Assembly: GCA_002315275.1 (NCBI GenBank)
Contig: DCGN01000117.1
Span: forward strand, 1,232-19,641
Source of the DNA: Clostridiales bacterium UBA1777
GTDB lineage: Bacteria; Bacillota; Clostridia; Oscillospirales; Oscillospiraceae
Length of the DNA: 18,410 nucleotides
Direction: 5' to 3'
Part shown: positions 5,079-13,295 of the stretch, piece after piece
Layout: the number at the start of each line of letters is the position of its first letter
How positions within the stretch are numbered: the stretch's first letter is position 1
Notes under the pieces: generated by a model
What the model saw: only the letters and a program-made list of their open reading frames with translations
Databases searched by the model: none
Told to the model about the DNA's origin: nothing
Position numbers and translations under genes: made by a program

Positions 5079-6784
5079 GAAACACGGATTCATTGTTTGC
5101 CTACGGGCTGACTGCTTCGAGATATGTGATAATTCTTCTGTCGGTGGCAATAATCGTCCGCTGCTTCCGCTCCATGCTCAGCGAAAAGTATGAGGATGAG
5201 ACATGGGCGTATGTTAAGCACGGAAACGTCCGCATGCCCGTGACTCACTGGGAGAATATAATCGGCCGCTCGCGCTCGGCAGATATTCAGCTGACAAATG
5301 AGAAGGTAAGCAAGGTGCACGCCGTCCTTACGCGAAACGACAAGGGCGTGTGGAAGCTGTTTGACGTCTTTTCAAAGGGGGGCGTCTGGGTCAACGGTCA
5401 GAAGGTTGAGGGAACGGGTGTTGCCGTGTGTGACGGGGACGTTTTCAACCTTGCCGGTGTCACGCTCCATTTCTCCGTTGTATCCACAGAGCGGCGTAAA
5501 ACGCTCGAGAAAAAGCGCACGAGCGCAGGTAAGCGCGTTTCTCCCGCGATGACGCTGCTTGAGCTCACGGTGCTTCAGCTTTTCCTGCTGCTTCAGCATC
5601 TTATCTCGGCGAGGGAGGAGCATGTCCTTGAGATTGCACTCAGCTTCGCTGTGGTGATACTGCTTCAGTGGTGCTGCTATTACGCTATGCGTGTTATAAA
5701 CCGCTCCGGCTTTGAAACCGAGACGCTTGCTTTCTATCTCACAACGCTCGGCCTTTCTGTTGCGGCAAGCTCTGTGCCTGATAATATGTTCAAGCAGATA
5801 TGCCTCATTCTTGCGTCCGTCCTGCTTTTTCTTATTTGCGGATGGTGGCTCAGGAATCTCCGCCGTACAGCTGCGCTTAGGATACCGGCAGCCGTTGCCG
5901 CTCTCGGCCTGCTTGCGATAAACCTTCTAATAAGCCACGAAACGAACGGCGCAAAGAACTGGATAGAGCTTTGGGGCTACTCGGTTCAGCCGTCAGAGCT
6001 TGTTAAGGTCGCTTATATCTACGTCGGCGCATCTACGCTTGACAGGCTTTATATGAAGAAAAACCTGTATGTTTTCATCGGTTTTTCCGCTATATGCGTT
6101 ATTGCACTCGCCTTGATGGGGGACTTTGGTACGGCGCTCGTGTTCTTTGTAGCATTCCTCGTAATAGCCTTTATGCGCTCGGGCTCGCTTGCAACGGTCC
6201 TGCTCGCTGTCAGCGGAGCGGGCATGGCGGGTTTTCTGGCCGTGTCCATAAAGCCTTATATCGCACAGCGCTTTGCAACGTGGGGCCATGTCTGGGAAGA
6301 CGCATATAACGCAGGCTACCAACAGACGAGGGCAATGTCCGCCGCGGCGGGAGGAGGCCTTATCGGCAAGGGTGCCGGAGCGGGTTGGCTTGAATCCATT
6401 GTTGCCGCTGACACGGATATGGTGTTCGGCATGATATGCGAGGAAGAGGGACTTATCGTAGGTCTGTGTGCGGCACTTGCGGTGCTCGCGCTTGCTTTCT
6501 TCGCTGTCAGAGCGGCAAGAAGAGGGCGCTCGGCGTTCTATGCGATAGCTGCCTGCGCAAGCGTGACCATGCTTACGGTGCAGCTCGCGCTCAATGTTTT
6601 CGGTTCAATGGATATTCTGCCGTTCACGGGGGTTACGTTCCCGTTTGTATCGCGAGGCGGCACCTCGCTTCTGTCCTGCTGGATGCTGATGGCATTTCTG
6701 AAGAGTGCCGACACGCGCAGGGGAGCGAGCTTTGTTGTACGCCCCGTGGAGGATCCTGCTGAAAGCGAGGCGGCCGACAAATGA
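5075..6784 (+). CDS. FHA domain fused to FtsW/RodA-family (SEDS) peptidoglycan glycosyltransferase
   Basis: SEDS proteins polymerise lipid II into glycan strands in the membrane, partnered by a class B PBP. The 569-residue protein has one N-terminal membrane segment (about 12-30), an FHA domain (about 50-137: GRSRSADIQL at 64-73, VSKVHA at 78-83, GVWVNGQKV at 103-111), a basic linker, then about ten membrane helices. SEDS hallmarks are GAKNWIELWGYSVQPSELVK (292-311), YQQTRAMSAAAGGGLIGKG (415-433), the catalytic aspartate D448 in ADTDMVF, EEEG (456-459) and LPFTGVTFPFVSRGG (515-529). The FHA domain should face the cytoplasm and bind phosphothreonine, so a Ser/Thr kinase probably controls it; none is in the window. 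The start may be TTG 5093 instead. The gene overlaps pbpA by ATGA, as expected for a RodA-PBP pair. Confidence 0.92.
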   Translation: MRNTDSLFAYGLTASRYVIILLSVAIIVRCFRSMLSEKYEDETWAYVKHGNVRMPVTHWENIIGRSRSADIQLTNEKVSKVHAVLTRNDKGVWKLFDVFSKGGVWVNGQKVEGTGVAVCDGDVFNLAGVTLHFSVVSTERRKTLEKKRTSAGKRVSPAMTLLELTVLQLFLLLQHLISAREEHVLEIALSFAVVILLQWCCYYAMRVINRSGFETETLAFYLTTLGLSVAASSVPDNMFKQICLILASVLLFLICGWWLRNLRRTAALRIPAAVAALGLLAINLLISHETNGAKNWIELWGYSVQPSELVKVAYIYVGASTLDRLYMKKNLYVFIGFSAICVIALALMGDFGTALVFFVAFLVIAFMRSGSLATVLLAVSGAGMAGFLAVSIKPYIAQRFATWGHVWEDAYNAGYQQTRAMSAAAGGGLIGKGAGAGWLESIVAADTDMVFGMICEEEGLIVGLCAALAVLALAFFAVRAARRGRSAFYAIAACASVTMLTVQLALNVFGSMDILPFTGVTFPFVSRGGTSLLSCWMLMAFLKSADTRRGASFVVRPVEDPAESEAADK

Positions 6785-8076
6785 AAAAAGTTGGAACAAG
6801 AGCTGTTCTCGTTGTTTTCCTTGCCCTCGGCATACTGTTCGGACTTGTGACGTATGTTATCAGCTATGCTGAAAAAGGAAAAGACTGGGCCCTGTTTTAT
6901 TCAATGGAAAACGCGGGATCGGAGGGCTCGATAACGGACAGAAACGGCGTCGTGCTCGCATCGTTTGACTCCTCCGGAAAATATTACGCCGAGGACGAGC
7001 TGACTCGCCGCGCGTGCTATCATGTGACGGGCGATTACTGGAACAGAACGGGCACGGGGCTTATATCGCATTTTTGGAGCGATCTGCACTCATATGACTA
7101 TCTCACCGGTACAACAAAGGCCGAGAGGATAGACCTAAGACTCACGATAGACTCTGAGCTCAATAAGGTGGCGTACGATGCGCTTCAGGGCAGAAACGGC
7201 GCGGTGATGATGGTGAACTACCTGACGGGAGAGGTACCCGTTATGGTATCAACGCCGGGTGTTGATCCGCTCGATGCCGAGACGGAGCCGGCGGACGGGG
7301 CATATATCAATCGCTGCCTCGCGGCAACGTTTACGCCGGGATCGGTCTTCAAGCTCGTTACAGCTGCTGCTGCGATAGAGAATATTCCCACGATCTACGA
7401 CAAGACTTTCACATGCCTCGGAGAGTATGATATAGCGGGAGTAACGATAACCTGCTCCGGAACTCATTATGACCAGACCTTTGAGCAGGCACTTGCAAAC
7501 TCCTGCAACTGCGCTTTTGCTCAGATAGCCGTTATGCTCGGACAGGATACCATGATGGAATATGCCGAGAAGTACGGCTTTACCGAGAATCATGACCTGA
7601 ACGGCATAAAGACTGCTGCCGGCAAATATCTGACGGATTTCGTCGGCGACCCGGAGCTCGCATGGTCGGGCATAGGTCAGTCAGTTGACCTTGTTAGCCC
7701 ATATGCTTTGCTGCGCTATGTCTCGGCAATAGCAAACGGCGGTGTCCTCGTTGAGCCGAGCGTGGTATTCTCTGATGAGGCACCGAAGACAACGCGCATT
7801 ATTGAGGAGCTTACGGCGAACAAGCTCGCGGGCATGATGAACTACAACGTTACAGCGCATTATGACCCCGACAATAATTTCCCGGGGCTTCGCCTATGCG
7901 CAAAGACAGGTACTGCCGAGGTGGAGGGCAAGCAGCCGCACGCATGGTTTGCCGGCTTCCTGCTTGATCCCGATCATCCGTATGCGTTCGTTGTCCTCGT
8001 TGAGAACGGAGGCTACGGCCTCAGCTCTGCAGGCGGAGTGGCAAACGCGCTGCTGCAGGCGGCAAGTGCAAAATAA
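6781..8076 (+). CDS. pbpA: class B penicillin-binding protein, PbpA-type transpeptidase
   Basis: This D,D-transpeptidase cross-links peptidoglycan outside the membrane. The 431-residue protein has one N-terminal membrane anchor (about 7-29), a short N-terminal part containing GSITDRNGVVLA (49-60), and a transpeptidase domain from about 118. The three active-site motifs are intact: S188-V-F-K191, S241-C-N243 and K375-T-G377. The product is shorter than typical PBP2 or FtsI because the dimerisation region is small, which fits the PbpA group found beside RodA in Actinomycetota and many Clostridia. Its ATG overlaps the stop of the FHA-RodA gene, and a GAGGCGG site lies inside that gene's end. It is the expected partner of that glycosyltransferase in wall elongation, division or sporulation; which of these cannot be told here. 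Confidence 0.93.
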   Translation: MKKVGTRAVLVVFLALGILFGLVTYVISYAEKGKDWALFYSMENAGSEGSITDRNGVVLASFDSSGKYYAEDELTRRACYHVTGDYWNRTGTGLISHFWSDLHSYDYLTGTTKAERIDLRLTIDSELNKVAYDALQGRNGAVMMVNYLTGEVPVMVSTPGVDPLDAETEPADGAYINRCLAATFTPGSVFKLVTAAAAIENIPTIYDKTFTCLGEYDIAGVTITCSGTHYDQTFEQALANSCNCAFAQIAVMLGQDTMMEYAEKYGFTENHDLNGIKTAAGKYLTDFVGDPELAWSGIGQSVDLVSPYALLRYVSAIANGGVLVEPSVVFSDEAPKTTRIIEELTANKLAGMMNYNVTAHYDPDNNFPGLRLCAKTGTAEVEGKQPHAWFAGFLLDPDHPYAFVVLVENGGYGLSSAGGVANALLQAASAK

Positions 8077-8099
8077 GATATCCTTTTTAAGGAGAAATT

Positions 8100-9971
8100 A
8101 TGATAGACATTTCAGTCTCCTCGCTCGTTAAATCGTTCGAGGTCGGAAAAAACGTGCTTGACGGACTGTCATTCACCGTAAACTCCGGAGAGCGCGTCGG
8201 CATCCTCGGACACAACGGATGCGGAAAGACAACGCTGTTCAAGATCCTTGTCAAAGAGCTTGACTATGACGAGGGTCAGGTTTCGACAGCGCCCGGAAAA
8301 AGAATGGGGCTCATTTCGCAGATACCCGTCTATCCCGAGGGATGGACCACCGAGGACGTGCTTAAAAGCGCGCACAGAGAGGTATATGCCATCGGAAGAA
8401 AAATCGATGAGCTTCTTGAGCGCATGGAGTATGACCAGTCTGCCGATCTGCTTAAGGAATACGACAGACTCAGCGAGGACTTCCGCAGGCTCGGCGGCTA
8501 CGAGATGGATACCGACAGAAACCGTGTCGCAAACGGCCTTGATATTCCCGCCGCAATGCGCGCTCAGCTGTTTGACAGCCTCTCCGGCGGCGAGAAGACC
8601 CGCGTGAACCTCGCAAGGCTGATCCTCGAGGACACGGATATCCTGCTCCTCGACGAGCCGACGAATCACCTTGATCTTCGCGCCACAGAGTGGCTTGAGG
8701 ATTATCTGCTCCACTTCAAGGGAACCGTTCTTGCGATAAGCCATGACAGGTTCTTCCTTGACAAGGTCGTTCAGCGTTCGATTGAAATTAATGACGGCGT
8801 TGCAGAGCTTTATTCAGGCAACTACAGCTTCTACGTCGAGGAGCGCCAACGCAGATTTGACGAGAAGCTTAAGAAATATGAAAAGGATCAGGCCAAGATA
8901 GAACAGCTCACAAGAGCCGCAGAGCAGATGCATCTGTGGGCGTTTATGGGCAATGACAAGCTTCATAAGAGAGCCTTCTCTATGGAGAAGCGAATAGAGC
9001 GCCTTTCTCACAGCGAAAAACCGAAGGAACAGAAGAAGCTCAGCGTTAAGTTCAAGGAGAGAGAGTTCAACGGGGACGAGGTTCTCGTTACGGACGGCCT
9101 AGCAAAAGCCTTCGGAGGGAAGAAGCTTTTCTCCGACATTACGCTTGAGGTAGAAGGTCAGGAGCGCATAGCGCTTATCGGCGACAACGGTACGGGTAAG
9201 ACAACCCTAATAAAGCTGATAATGGGCGAGGAGCTGCCCGACGGCGGATATCTGTACAAGGGTCCGTCCGTCAAGTGCGCATATCTCCCGCAGATAGTTA
9301 AGTTCACGAAGGATGACCGATCTGCGCTTGATACGATGCTGTATGACTGCAAGGAAACGCCGCAGGGCGCGAGAGACAGGCTCGCCGCATTCGGCTTCAG
9401 AGGTGAGAGCGTTATGATACCCGTCGGTGCGCTGTCGGGAGGCGAAAAAAGCCGCCTCAGACTCTGCATGCTTATGGGCGGAGACGTGAACTTCCTTATC
9501 CTCGACGAGCCGACGAACCATCTTGACATCGCAAGCCGCGAGTGGATGGAGGATGCGCTTTCCGATTACGAGCAGACGTTGCTTTTCGTATCACATGACA
9601 GATATTTTATAGAAAAATTCGCAACGCGCATCTGGGCGCTGCATGACGGCGTGATAACCGATTTCCGCGGCGGGTATAAGGACTACTGCGAGTGGAAGGA
9701 GCGCCAGGCCGTATTTGCTCAGAACGAGAAAACGGCAAAGAAAGAAAAAGAGAAAAAGCCTGCGCCGCAGAAACAGCCTAACCGCGATAAGGCTGCGGCG
9801 AAGATAGAGCGCGAGATAGAAAAGCTCGAAGGCCGCCTTGCGGAGATCGAGGCGCAATACGCCCGCTACTCAAGCGATTATCAGAAGCTCATGGAGCTTG
9901 ACGGGGAAAAGGCCGAGATCGACGCGGAGCTTATGGAAAAATACGAACAGTGGGAGGAGCTTAACGCATGA
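8100..9971 (+). CDS. ABC-F family ATPase
   Basis: ABC-F proteins are soluble twin ATPases that act on ribosomes rather than transporting solutes. The 623-residue product has NBD1 with Walker A GHNGCGKTT (37-45), signature LSGGE (161-165) and Walker B LLLDEPTNHLD (182-192); a charged linker at about 230-320 with helical character; NBD2 with Walker A GDNGTGKTT (about 362-370), signature LSGGE (about 445) and LILDEPTNHLD (about 467-477); and a Lys/Glu-rich coiled coil from about 550 to the end. There are no membrane segments. The linker and tail suggest a housekeeping member (YdiF- or Uup-like) rather than a proven antibiotic-resistance factor. AAGGAG lies 6 nt upstream of the ATG, 23 bp after pbpA, and the stop overlaps the next start, placing it in the envelope operon. 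Confidence 0.95.
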   Translation: MIDISVSSLVKSFEVGKNVLDGLSFTVNSGERVGILGHNGCGKTTLFKILVKELDYDEGQVSTAPGKRMGLISQIPVYPEGWTTEDVLKSAHREVYAIGRKIDELLERMEYDQSADLLKEYDRLSEDFRRLGGYEMDTDRNRVANGLDIPAAMRAQLFDSLSGGEKTRVNLARLILEDTDILLLDEPTNHLDLRATEWLEDYLLHFKGTVLAISHDRFFLDKVVQRSIEINDGVAELYSGNYSFYVEERQRRFDEKLKKYEKDQAKIEQLTRAAEQMHLWAFMGNDKLHKRAFSMEKRIERLSHSEKPKEQKKLSVKFKEREFNGDEVLVTDGLAKAFGGKKLFSDITLEVEGQERIALIGDNGTGKTTLIKLIMGEELPDGGYLYKGPSVKCAYLPQIVKFTKDDRSALDTMLYDCKETPQGARDRLAAFGFRGESVMIPVGALSGGEKSRLRLCMLMGGDVNFLILDEPTNHLDIASREWMEDALSDYEQTLLFVSHDRYFIEKFATRIWALHDGVITDFRGGYKDYCEWKERQAVFAQNEKTAKKEKEKKPAPQKQPNRDKAAAKIEREIEKLEGRLAEIEAQYARYSSDYQKLMELDGEKAEIDAELMEKYEQWEELNA

Positions 9972-10702
9972 GCAGACTGCTTCACTTGCCCGGGTGGGTA
10001 TACTCAGCGGCGATACTTCTCGCCTGTGCCGCATTTTTCAGATTTGCTCTTGAGGGATATGACTACATAGGCCATACATGTACGCTTGCGGCGCTTCTCG
10101 TTGCGCTGCATCATTTCCTGGGAAAAGGACTTTGGCGCGCGGTTGTCGTGCTGATGTGCATAGGGATATTATACTTCATCGCGGTCGAGGTCCCGATAGT
10201 GAAAAATTCCCGTACAGACAAGGATGCGGGGAGAGATTACCTCGTTGTTCTCGGCGCGGGAGTGCGCGGCGACGTTCCGTCAAGAGCTCTTTTGTACAGG
10301 CTTCAGGCCACGGAGAAGTATCTCAGGCAGTACCCCGATTCTGTAGCGATAGTCAGCGGCGGTCAGGGAGAGGGCGAGAATATCACCGAAGCGAAATGTA
10401 TGTCCGATTGGCTCGTTGAAAAAGGCATTTCACCCGAGAGAATCATTATGGAGGATAAGGCCACCTCCACAAATGAGAACCTGCAGTATTCGTTTGATAT
10501 AATCAGAGGTCTCGGAGAGGATCCGAACGGGAATACGGCCATAGTATCAAGCTCGTATCACCTTTACAGAGCAAAGACGATGGCAAAAAAACAGGGAGTG
10601 ACTGCGGCCGGCGTATCCGCATACCCGGGATGGGCGCTTTTGTCCGCGAACTATTACATCCGCGAGGCGTTCGGAGTTACATATCTCTGGGTATTCGGAT
10701 AA
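9968..10702 (+). CDS. YdcF/ElyC-family (DUF218) membrane protein
   Basis: The 244-residue protein has three N-terminal membrane segments (about 10-28, 33-50, 56-76) followed by a DUF218 domain: VVLGAGVRGD (93-102), SRALLYRLQ (105-113), SGGQGEGENITEA (130-142), DKATSTNEN (163-171) and SSYHLYRA (195-202). DUF218 members such as ElyC and SanA act in envelope integrity; E. coli ElyC affects the undecaprenyl-phosphate lipid carrier. A similar envelope role fits the operon with RodA and PbpA but is inference. Orientation of the domain was not determined. The ATG overlaps the ABC-F stop as ATGA. The gene ends the operon 7 bp before a hairpin at 10710-10732, which has no U-run on this strand. Confidence 0.88.
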   Translation: MSRLLHLPGWVYSAAILLACAAFFRFALEGYDYIGHTCTLAALLVALHHFLGKGLWRAVVVLMCIGILYFIAVEVPIVKNSRTDKDAGRDYLVVLGAGVRGDVPSRALLYRLQATEKYLRQYPDSVAIVSGGQGEGENITEAKCMSDWLVEKGISPERIIMEDKATSTNENLQYSFDIIRGLGEDPNGNTAIVSSSYHLYRAKTMAKKQGVTAAGVSAYPGWALLSANYYIREAFGVTYLWVFG

Positions 10703-10709
10703 TAAAAAA

Positions 10710-10732
10710 CCCTTGCGGCAGTGCCGCAAGGG
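10710..10732 (-). terminator. rho-independent terminator for the cysteine desulfurase gene
   Basis: A perfect 10-bp GC-rich stem (10710-10719 with 10723-10732) and a 3-nt loop are followed on the minus strand by six Ts. It lies between convergent genes. On the plus strand the stem is followed by GATTAATA, so it should serve the YdcF end only weakly. Confidence 0.88.
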
Positions 10733-10745
10733 GATTAATAAAAAA

Positions 10746-11876
10746 TCATCTGTGCGCGAGAGTGTTGTGCGCTTCAATTAGACCGGCGCAGAGAGCGTCT
10801 GCGTCCTCCTGTGTGGTGAAGCGCGAGAGGCCGATGCGTACGGCACCGTCAATCGTCTTTGAGCTTAAGCCGATAGCCTCAAGCACATGGCTCCTGCCGC
10901 CCTTTTTGCAGGCAGAGCTCTTTGAAACGTAGACCTCCTTTGCCTCAAGAAAGTTCATGAGCACCTCGCTTCGAAAGCCGGGGAGAGATATGCTCAGAAT
11001 GTGAGGAGCGGGGGTGTCAACGTAAGTGAGCTCGGGAATAGCAGATGTGAGCGTCGAGATGATATAAGCCTTCAGCTCTGCCATGCGTGCGCAGTTTTCG
11101 TTAATGTGGGCAAGAGCTGTTTCACAGGCTTCGCCGAAGGCGGCTATCTGAGGCATTGCCTCCGTTCCCGCGCGGCGGCCGCTTTCCTGCCCGCCGCCAA
11201 CTATGAACGGCTTGAGCTTGACCCCGTTTCTGATGTACAGAGCGCCTATGCCTTTCGGAGCGTGTATCTTGTGCCCGCTGACGCTTATCATATCGGCTCC
11301 GAGCGTTTTGGCGGAGAATGGGATCTTCATGAATGCCTGCACCGCATCCGTGTGAATAAGCGCAATAGAACCCGCTTTTTTCAGCGCCTTTGATATTGCG
11401 GCAATATCCGTAACTGCGCCCGTTTCGTTGTTTACAAGCATGAGAGAAACGAGTATTGTATCCTCGCGCAGAGCACCGAGGACGGACTCAACGGTTATCG
11501 CGCCGGCGGCGTCCGGCATAAGGCGGGTCACCTCGAAGCCTCTCGCCTCAAGCTCGTCGAGGCTCTTGCGTATAGCATCATGCTCAACATAAGAGCTTAT
11601 GATGTGCTTTCCCTTGCGGCTCATATACTCGGCACCCTTGATGAGCGCCCAATTGTCGCTCTCGGAGCCGCAGGATGTGAAGACAAGCTCAGTTGGCTGG
11701 CAGCCCATTGCGGATGCGACCTGCCTGCGTGCCTTATCGAGAAGCTTTGCGGCGTTCCTGCCGAGCGTGTGTGTGGAGCTCGGGTTGCCGTAGATCTCGG
11801 TCATTGCTCTGAGCGCGGCTTCGGCGGCTTCGGGGCATACCTTGGTAGTGGCGGAATTATCTAAATAGTGTTCCAT
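10746..11876 (-). CDS. cysteine desulfurase, NifS/IscS type
   Basis: This PLP enzyme removes sulfur from L-cysteine, giving alanine and a persulfide for Fe-S clusters and thio-modified tRNA. The 376-residue product matches the group I layout: LDNSATT (5-11), NPSSTH (31-36), H99 in VEHD, NNETG (149-153), HTDAVQ (175-180), the PLP lysine K203 in SGHKIHAPKG, and GGGQESGRRAGTE (227-239). The catalytic cysteine is C323 in SSACKKGGRSH, a longer and more basic loop than that of E. coli IscS. No IscU, SufU or IscR gene is adjacent, so the acceptor is unknown. The gene is divergent from mtaB with only 38 bp between the starts, and its best promoter lies inside mtaB (11924-11952). It could instead serve tRNA thiolation. 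Confidence 0.94.
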   Translation of the reverse strand: MEHYLDNSATTKVCPEAAEAALRAMTEIYGNPSSTHTLGRNAAKLLDKARRQVASAMGCQPTELVFTSCGSESDNWALIKGAEYMSRKGKHIISSYVEHDAIRKSLDELEARGFEVTRLMPDAAGAITVESVLGALREDTILVSLMLVNNETGAVTDIAAISKALKKAGSIALIHTDAVQAFMKIPFSAKTLGADMISVSGHKIHAPKGIGALYIRNGVKLKPFIVGGGQESGRRAGTEAMPQIAAFGEACETALAHINENCARMAELKAYIISTLTSAIPELTYVDTPAPHILSISLPGFRSEVLMNFLEAKEVYVSKSSACKKGGRSHVLEAIGLSSKTIDGAVRIGLSRFTTQEDADALCAGLIEAHNTLAHR

Positions 11877-11902
11877 CTTTATGTTTTAACCTGTCCTTGT
11901 TT

Positions 11903-11907
11903 AGGAG
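11903..11907 (+). promoter_or_regulatory. ribosome binding site setting the mtaB start
   Basis: AGGAG lies 7 nt before ATG 11915. It rules out the upstream in-frame TTG at 11897, which precedes the site and would add six residues before the conserved N-terminal strand MKYIISTLGC. Confidence 0.85.
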
Positions 11908-11914
11908 AATTACG

Positions 11915-13198
11915 ATGAAATATATTATATCAACTCTCGGCTGTAAGGTCAACCAATATGAAACGCAGGCAATGGAAACTCTTTTGAATGCGCACGGACA
12001 TGAGTGTGCCGCAATAGGGGAGATAGCCGATGCGGTCATCGTTAATACCTGCGCCGTCACCGCCGAGAGCGGAAGAAAATCGAGGCAGGCAGTACGAAGG
12101 CTTTCCGAGGAAAATCCCGGCGCAGTCATCGCCGTATGCGGATGCTACTCTCAGCTTAGCCCGAATGAGGCGGATAAGCTCGGAGCGAAGGTGATTTTCG
12201 GATCCAATGACAGAGCCGCGCTCGTTGACGCTATAGAAAAGGCAGTGGCAACCGGCGAGGAGACAAGAAACGTCGATGAGCCGTTCAAGCGCAGAGAGTT
12301 CGAAAAGCTCCCGGCCGGAGCTGTATACGGAAGAACAAGGGCTATGCTCAAAATACAGGACGGATGCGTCAACTTCTGCACATATTGCATCATACCGTAT
12401 ACGAGAGGAAGACTGCGCAGCCTGCCGATAGCCGATGCGAAAGAAGAAACGGCAAAGCTCGCCGCCGAGGGTTATGGGGAAATCGTTCTTACCGGCATAG
12501 AGGTAGCTTCTTACGGGAGAGACCTGCCGAATAAAGAGACGCTTGCGGACGTGATTTGCGCGTGCGCGGAAGAGTCCGGCGGGATGAGGATACGCCTCGG
12601 CTCGCTTGAACCGACCGTAATAACCGATGACTTCTGCCGCCGCCTCGCTGAAACGGGCAAGCTTTGCCGCCATTTCCATCTGTCGCTTCAGTCCGGATGT
12701 GACAGAACGCTCAAGGTAATGAACCGCAAGTATGACACAGCGGAGTTTTACGCCTGCGTTGAACGGCTGAGAAAATATTTCCCCGGCTGTGCGCTGACGG
12801 CTGACCTTATCGTCGGCTTCCCGGGAGAGACAGAGGAGGATCATTACGCAACGCTTGAGTTTATCAAAAAATGCGGATTCTCTCAGATGCACATTTTCCC
12901 GTATTCCAGAAGACCGGGCACTCCCGCAGACAAAATGCCGGAGCAGATCGACCGCGCTGTCAAGGCAAAGCGTGCAAAGGAAGCGCAGAAGGTCGCAGGG
13001 CAGATGCACAGAGATTACCTCGAAAAGCAGATCGGAACGAGGCTCGACGTTCTCTTCGAAACGGAGAATGAGGGCAAATGCTTGGGCCACAGCGATAACT
13101 ATATCGAGGTAGCCGTTCCCGCGTCAGCTCTCAGGGGAGAGGTGAAGTCCGTTTTGATAACGGGAGTTGACGGTGATATGCTGACGGGGGAGCTTTAA
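11915..13198 (+). CDS. mtaB: tRNA (N6-threonylcarbamoyladenosine(37)-C2)-methylthiotransferase MtaB
   Basis: MtaB is a radical-SAM enzyme that adds a methylthio group to t6A37 of tRNAs reading ANN codons. The 427-residue product has the N-terminal UPF0004 domain with the three auxiliary-cluster cysteines C10 (TLGCKVNQYE), C46 (NTCAVT) and C77 (CGCYSQ), the radical-SAM CX3CX2C at C151, C155 and C158, then LTGIEVASYG, LGSLEP, FHLSLQSGCD and DLIVGFPGET, and a C-terminal TRAM-like domain of about 60 residues. These match MtaB rather than MiaB or RimO. It needs two [4Fe-4S] clusters, so the divergent cysteine desulfurase is a sensible neighbour. I see no convincing plus-strand promoter in the 38-bp gap; it may lie within the desulfurase gene. 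No terminator is seen before serC. Confidence 0.95.
   Translation: MKYIISTLGCKVNQYETQAMETLLNAHGHECAAIGEIADAVIVNTCAVTAESGRKSRQAVRRLSEENPGAVIAVCGCYSQLSPNEADKLGAKVIFGSNDRAALVDAIEKAVATGEETRNVDEPFKRREFEKLPAGAVYGRTRAMLKIQDGCVNFCTYCIIPYTRGRLRSLPIADAKEETAKLAAEGYGEIVLTGIEVASYGRDLPNKETLADVICACAEESGGMRIRLGSLEPTVITDDFCRRLAETGKLCRHFHLSLQSGCDRTLKVMNRKYDTAEFYACVERLRKYFPGCALTADLIVGFPGETEEDHYATLEFIKKCGFSQMHIFPYSRRPGTPADKMPEQIDRAVKAKRAKEAQKVAGQMHRDYLEKQIGTRLDVLFETENEGKCLGHSDNYIEVAVPASALRGEVKSVLITGVDGDMLTGEL
11924..11952 (-). promoter_or_regulatory. promoter for the cysteine desulfurase, inside mtaB
   Basis: On the minus strand TTGACC (11952-11947), a 17-bp spacer and TATAAT (11929-11924) form a near-consensus promoter covering mtaB codons 4-13. 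Transcription would start near 11917, giving a leader of about 40 nt. Confidence 0.7.
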
Positions 13199-13210
13199 AC
13201 GGAAAAAAGG

Positions 13211-13239
13211 TTGACGAATTATATCTATAGTTATATAAT
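13211..13239 (+). promoter_or_regulatory. promoter for serC-serA
   Basis: TTGACG (13211-13216), a 17-bp spacer and a perfect TATAAT (13234-13239) lie 57 bp before serC. An 8-bp inverted repeat (13217-13224 with 13233-13240) fills the spacer and -10 box and could bind a regulator, though it is all A and T. Confidence 0.85.
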
Positions 13240-13295
13240 TATCAAGTTAATTCAGCAATGTAATGCTTTAATATATTAAACAGGGGTGAATTTCA

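Noticed and set aside
8100..9971. Antibiotic-resistance ABC-F determinant
   Set aside because: Family membership alone does not show resistance; the operon context and long C-terminal coiled coil look like a housekeeping member.
10710..10732. Hairpin as a repeated element or attachment site
   Set aside because: Its stem, short loop and adjoining minus-strand U-run are those of an ordinary terminator between convergent genes.
11930..13090. 386-codon open frame on the minus strand
   Set aside because: It is antisense to mtaB, which has a clear ribosome site and all expected cluster cysteines; the minus-strand product matches no family I know.
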